Of a DNA stretch of 64,000 bases, positions 60,581-64,000 are shown piece after piece. The stretch lies in NCBI GenBank assembly GCA_964538615.1, contig CAZIGK010000008.1:1-64000 (forward strand), given 5' to 3'. How positions within the stretch are numbered: position 1 is the first letter of the stretch; each line of letters begins with the position of its first letter. The stretch is from CAZIGK01 sp964538615. GTDB taxonomy: Bacteria; Pseudomonadota; Alphaproteobacteria; Rickettsiales; RI-342. The position numbers were made by a program, and so were the translations under genes. Under the pieces are notes generated by a model, which worked only from the letters and a program-made list of their open reading frames with translations, was not told where the DNA came from and searched no databases.

Positions 60581-61126
60581 TTACCCACGGATAGAGCGCG
60601 GTTCATCCCGCACACCGCTGAGTGTCATGCCGGTGGCGCATCCCGTCAACACCACCAGCCATCCAACCAGCACCATGGCCCACAAAAAAACGGGGGATGC
60701 CACCGTCTCCGCAGCCTGTACCTCCAAGGTACGTGTGCCAGCCGCCAGCAAGAGCCACGCGAGAAGCTGATGCAAAAAATACGCACGTTTGGGCACATAA
60801 AAAGCAATCACTGTCCATAATAAACAACTTAGCCCTATCATACCAACCATGCCTGCACCTTCTTTCAACCGCCACAGCAGGCTGTTTGCCAGAAGCAGTG
60901 AAGAGGCAAAGCTGTAGAGGACAATATGGCCGTAATGATCACTGCAAAATGCCGCCAGCACACCGCATAGCAGCAGGCAAACCATGAGAATGCGTGCATC
61001 CAGCACCGCCAATATTCCCGCCATGAACGCAGGTGCTGAGGCATCCAGCCACAGGCTTAGTAGCATCGGCAGCAGGCTCAGCACCACCATGAGAGCAAAT
61101 AATAAACTGTAGCGCAACGCTCGCAT
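60581..61126 (-). CDS. Predicted multi-pass membrane protein
   Basis: A 181 aa hydrophobic protein, not recognised. Five or six membrane helices are apparent: about residues 5-27, 33-60, 63-82, 93-112, 117-135 and 144-168. No catalytic motif or metal site is seen. AAGGA precedes ATG 61126. It is convergent with HemY and is followed upstream by a 430-base gap, so it stands alone. Confidence 0.7.
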   Translation of the reverse strand: MRALRYSLLFALMVVLSLLPMLLSLWLDASAPAFMAGILAVLDARILMVCLLLCGVLAAFCSDHYGHIVLYSFASSLLLANSLLWRLKEGAGMVGMIGLSCLLWTVIAFYVPKRAYFLHQLLAWLLLAAGTRTLEVQAAETVASPVFLWAMVLVGWLVVLTGCATGMTLSGVRDEPRSIRG

Positions 61127-61558
61127 CCCGTTTCCTTCCGCAGGTCAGGAGTCTTCAGGGGCAGGACTCATCTATCTCACTCCCTGATAACATAAGGATC
61201 CGTAGCCAACAACCGTGGAACGTATTTTGCCCCTAACAACGCATGGATGCGGCCACATCTCTCCTTTTTAACAATCATTCCGCCTGTTTCTTCGCAATGG
61301 GACGCAGCATGGCAGTTTTTTATCGGTTGTTGCAATCTTCCTGCCACAAAGAGAAACCTGTTTTTCACTATTTACAGACATGCTGGTGCCTTAGCCCTCA
61401 TCCCCTTTTCATTGAGAATGTGGCGAAGCCGGAAGCGTAGAACGATAGCTTTTGTAGCCCATTCAATGCTAAAGGGTGATGGAGTCTGGCTCGTATCTAA
61501 AACGAGGGGCTGATATAGAATGCAACATCTGCCATAACCCATGGGAAAGGAACGAAGC
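61127..61558. other. Gap upstream of the solute-binding protein gene
   Basis: About 430 bases. Short open frames on both strands lack ribosome binding sites and look non-coding. A small inverted repeat CTCGT / ACGAG is near 61492-61508 and a TATAGA -10-like box near 61514. Nothing else recognised. Confidence 0.4.
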
Positions 61559-62431
61559 GTGCGGGTATTCCGCTGTTATTTCATGGTACTGATGATGTGT
61601 GCGGCGCTGATGAAGGGGCAGCCCTCGCTGGCGGATATCCGTGATTTACCGACCCTGAATGTTCTGGCTCCTCCGGCGCTGGCAGAAATGATAGCGCGTA
61701 GTACCCGCGCCTATGCACAGCGACAGGAAATGACTCTGAATCTGGTGATTCTGCCAGAAAAGGATGTGCTGGATTACCTGCAACGCGGTGAATCAGCGGA
61801 TGTCTTGCTGACCATGGAACCCGAAACCCTCACCCAACTACGCTATCAGGGGATGCTGGATTTCAGTAGCATACGCACGCTGGCAAAACATCCGGTTTTA
61901 TTGGTCAGTGGCACCCCCTTCACCCTACAGGATAGCCAGATCGACCCGCAGGAGGCACAACAACTACCCGCTGCCCTGAAACCCCATGCCTTGCTAAGGC
62001 AGCGGTTACGCATGCGTCCGTTGTATATAGGCCATCCACAGCACAGCATGTCCGGTGTTCGTGCCCTGCAATGGATGCGCCACCTGCAGCTATCCAGCCA
62101 CTGGCGCGATGAAGAAGCCATCGGCCCTAGCCAACACCAGCCCATGATTGCCCTAAAAACGGGGCGGGATGCATTGCAAATGATTCGCGGACAACGGGGG
62201 CAGGCACTTGCCCTCGCGGCAGATGTTTATGCGCTGCAAACCCAGCCAGCGACACTGTTCATCTGGGGAAGCCTTCCGCTAAAAACCGAGGATATTCCTT
62301 TGGTTCAGGGGGCAGTCGTGGCTGGGGATCACATGGAGCCTGCACGGGCGTTTTTACAATATCTGGCAAGTCAGGAAGCACGTAGCGACTGGCGAGATTT
62401 CGGCCTGCTACCGGAATCAACCGCAAAATAG
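61559..62431 (+). CDS. Orphan periplasmic solute-binding protein (ModA-like)
   Basis: An exported protein of about 290 aa; signal peptide ends near residue 25 (ending QPSLA). The order PTLNVLAPPALAEMIARSTRAYAQRQ, ADVLLTMEPETLTQL, then a second lobe with PLYIGHPQHSMSG and the closing AFLQYLASQEARSDWRDFGLLPES resembles the ModA/PBP-like type II binding proteins. No ABC transporter genes are near, so ligand and role are unknown. GTG 61559 has AAAGGA at good spacing and is preferred over ATG 61541. Confidence 0.65.
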   Translation: MRVFRCYFMVLMMCAALMKGQPSLADIRDLPTLNVLAPPALAEMIARSTRAYAQRQEMTLNLVILPEKDVLDYLQRGESADVLLTMEPETLTQLRYQGMLDFSSIRTLAKHPVLLVSGTPFTLQDSQIDPQEAQQLPAALKPHALLRQRLRMRPLYIGHPQHSMSGVRALQWMRHLQLSSHWRDEEAIGPSQHQPMIALKTGRDALQMIRGQRGQALALAADVYALQTQPATLFIWGSLPLKTEDIPLVQGAVVAGDHMEPARAFLQYLASQEARSDWRDFGLLPESTAK

Positions 62432-62455
62432 GGTCAGAACGCTTCTGAATATCAC

Positions 62456-62962
62456 CTATTCCAGCAATTCTTCCTGATATACACCCCATAACTGCCCCAT
62501 TGGGCTCCAGCCTTTTACATTATCCACCTGCAATTTGCACCATTGTGCCTGACAGGTAATAATATCCGCAATCACGCCGCTCTCAATACGCAAAATTACC
62601 GGGCTTTCCTTCTCTGGCGCAGAGTGTAACTGCCCGATATGTGAGAGGAAAATAGCTGTTCTACGGCCACTTAACATGGATTTAAAAACCCAGCCAGTCT
62701 CTCCTGTATGGTCACGTACCTTACGCCAGCTATCAAACTCATCAATAATTTCAATAGGTAATCCTTTGCGTTGATACATCCAGCGCACGGGATAGCGCGT
62801 GCCGGGACCCGTGCGCATATTAATGGTTTCCGATTTTAAAGACGCAAAGCGGGGCAGGGGCAAGCCGCTGTTGCTACCTGCCAAAAGAGGAGCACTCATC
62901 ATCAGGCTTATCACGACACAAACAGCCCCCCCGATCAGACGATGCCATGTGCGGTAACGCAT
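62456..62962 (-). CDS. Exported protein with two bacterial SH3 domains
   Basis: About 168 aa. The N-terminal hydrophobic stretch is a signal peptide (GGAVCVVISLMMSAPLLAG). The mature part has two SH3-type domains: the first with SLKSETINMRTGPGTRYPVRWMYQ and GETGWVFKSMLSG, the second with PVILRIESGVIADI and VKGWSPMGQLWGVYQ. Typical of alphaproteobacterial SH3 proteins thought to bind peptidoglycan. Starts at 63013, 63043 or 63082 are open; 62962 directly precedes the signal peptide. Confidence 0.82.
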   Translation of the reverse strand: MRYRTWHRLIGGAVCVVISLMMSAPLLAGSNSGLPLPRFASLKSETINMRTGPGTRYPVRWMYQRKGLPIEIIDEFDSWRKVRDHTGETGWVFKSMLSGRRTAIFLSHIGQLHSAPEKESPVILRIESGVIADIITCQAQWCKLQVDNVKGWSPMGQLWGVYQEELLE

Positions 62963-63094
62963 ACCCTCTCTGGCATTGGCGGTCGTGTGGTTGCCGTCAA
63001 GCTGTTGCCTCATACCCTCATCCTGTCTGCCTGCAAATAACATCACATGGCGTCTTTGTAACGGGTAGATACAGAAAAGCAAGCCACAGCTTCG

Positions 63095-64000
63095 CTATTC
63101 CAGACCGTTGAATAAATCCGTCGAGAGATAACGTTCTGCGAAGGAGGCACATATCACTACCATACGTTTGCCTGCCATATCCGGCTGTTTGCCACGCTCT
63201 ATGGCTGCCGCAACCGCCGCCCCGCTGGAAATGCCAACCGGTATGCCTTCTTGTGCGGCCAGCGCACGGGCGGTCGCAAAAGCCGTCTCGTTGCTCACCG
63301 TCAATACTTCGTCCAGCAAGTCTTTGCGCAGAATATCCGGTATAAATCCGGCACCAATGCCCTGTATTTTATGCGGTCCCGGCGCCCCACCGGAGAGTAC
63401 AGGGCTTGCTTCGGGTTCAACCGCGCATATGCGAATCTGCGGGTTATAGGCTTTCAACACCTCTGCGCAGCCGGTAATGGTGCCACCCGTGCCCACTCCC
63501 GCAACCAGTGCATCTACACGGCCATCCGTGTCCCGCCAGATTTCCTCTGCCGTAGTATGGCGATGAATTTCAGGGTTATACGGGTTTTGAAACTGCTGCA
63601 ACATGACGGCATCCGGCGTCTGTTCCACCAGTTCTGCAGCCTTGGTAATGGCACCTTTCATGCCTTCCGCAGCGGGGGTCAAGACCAACTCTGCCCCTAA
63701 CAGACGCAGCATTTTACGCCGTTCCTGCGACATGCTTTCCGGCATGGTTAATATCAAACGGTAGCCTTTGGCGGCAGCAACAAATGCCAGTGCAATCCCT
63801 GTGTTACCGGAAGTTGGTTCTACAAGAACAGTTTTGCCAGGGGTAATTTCGCCCGCCTGTTCCGCCAGTGTCATCATAGCATAACCAATCCTATCCTTTA
63901 CCGAGGCGAGAGGGTTGAAACATTCCAGCTTCACCAGAATCTCGGCATGGCAGCCCGCTGCTTTGGGCAAATGGTTCAGCCGAACCAACGGTGTATTACC
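63095..64000 (-). CDS. cysK: Cysteine synthase (O-acetylserine sulfhydrylase), 5' end outside window
   Basis: PLP enzyme making cysteine from O-acetylserine and sulfide; 301 residues visible, N-terminus cut at the window edge. From the edge it reads GNTPLVRLNHLPK. The PLP lysine is in NPLASVKDRIG, the substrate loop is EPTSGNTGIALAF, the phosphate-binding loop is GVGTGGTITG, and the C-terminal SSGAAVAAA is typical. The form is CysK-like rather than cystathionine beta-synthase. Confidence 0.95.
   Translation of the reverse strand, partial: GNTPLVRLNHLPKAAGCHAEILVKLECFNPLASVKDRIGYAMMTLAEQAGEITPGKTVLVEPTSGNTGIALAFVAAAKGYRLILTMPESMSQERRKMLRLLGAELVLTPAAEGMKGAITKAAELVEQTPDAVMLQQFQNPYNPEIHRHTTAEEIWRDTDGRVDALVAGVGTGGTITGCAEVLKAYNPQIRICAVEPEASPVLSGGAPGPHKIQGIGAGFIPDILRKDLLDEVLTVSNETAFATARALAAQEGIPVGISSGAAVAAAIERGKQPDMAGKRMVVICASFAERYLSTDLFNGLE

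Noticed and set aside
61177..61440. Short open frames on both strands in the 61.1-61.5 kb gap
   Set aside because: No ribosome binding sites, unusual composition and no recognisable motifs.

Overview
The window is a chromosomal segment of an alphaproteobacterium at moderate GC (a little over 50 percent by eye). The class assignment rests on markers that are typical of alphaproteobacteria or are shared mainly with mitochondria: an ATP12-type F1-ATPase chaperone, the hemD / Mic60 (mitofilin) / HemY cluster, electron-transfer flavoprotein:ubiquinone oxidoreductase, a small NDUFS6-like CHCC zinc finger protein, Usg, an RNase E with a large acidic S1 insertion, and an rpsK-rpoA junction without rpsD. 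I cannot place it below class level from the sequence alone.

Layout. Positions 1-53 are the last codons of tuf (EF-Tu), followed by an intrinsic terminator and then one unbroken ribosomal superoperon: rpsJ, rplC, rplD, rplW, rplB, rpsS, rplV, rpsC, rplP, rpmC, rpsQ, rplN, rplX, rplE, rpsN, rpsH, rplF, rplR, rpsE, rpmD, rplO, secY, adk, then rpsM, rpsK, rpoA and rplQ behind a new promoter, ending at a strong terminator near 13.9 kb. Next comes a tightly overlapping group, rarA, crcB, an RluA-type pseudouridine synthase and ATP12. The propionyl-CoA carboxylase genes pccB and pccA follow, with acylphosphatase, and convergent lipB. A tRNA-Leu(GAG) and two tandem small paralogous genes occupy 22.3-22.9 kb.

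From 23 to 32 kb the window holds mgtE and then a long minus-strand run: a glycosyltransferase, ygfZ, rpoN, rsmB, an M23 endopeptidase and a bactofilin. The last two probably act together on cell-wall shape. From 32 to 44 kb are a GT2 glycosyltransferase, usg, a secreted lytic transglycosylase behind a textbook sigma-54 promoter, the CHCC zinc finger protein, a second (Slt-like) lytic transglycosylase, a family 4 uracil-DNA glycosylase, ETF-QO, a large TPR protein and ispE. From 44 to 51 kb are a DsbA-like oxidoreductase, a BepA-like M48 protease, a class I aminotransferase and rne. From 51 to 60 kb are an AMIN/Amidase_3 protein, PBP1A, prfB with a programmed frameshift, dut, hemD, Mic60 and HemY. 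The end has a membrane protein, an orphan solute-binding protein, an SH3 protein and a partial cysK.

Common threads are translation, cell-envelope and peptidoglycan remodelling (M23, bactofilin, two lytic transglycosylases, amidase, PBP1A), and mitochondria-like energy and heme functions. No prophage, insertion sequence, CRISPR array or defence island is visible. The most unusual signals are in non-coding DNA: a related 20-base motif in four convergent gene gaps with a partial copy in a fifth, the sigma-54 promoter in the same window as rpoN, and structured leaders in front of rne and of the small paralogous pair.
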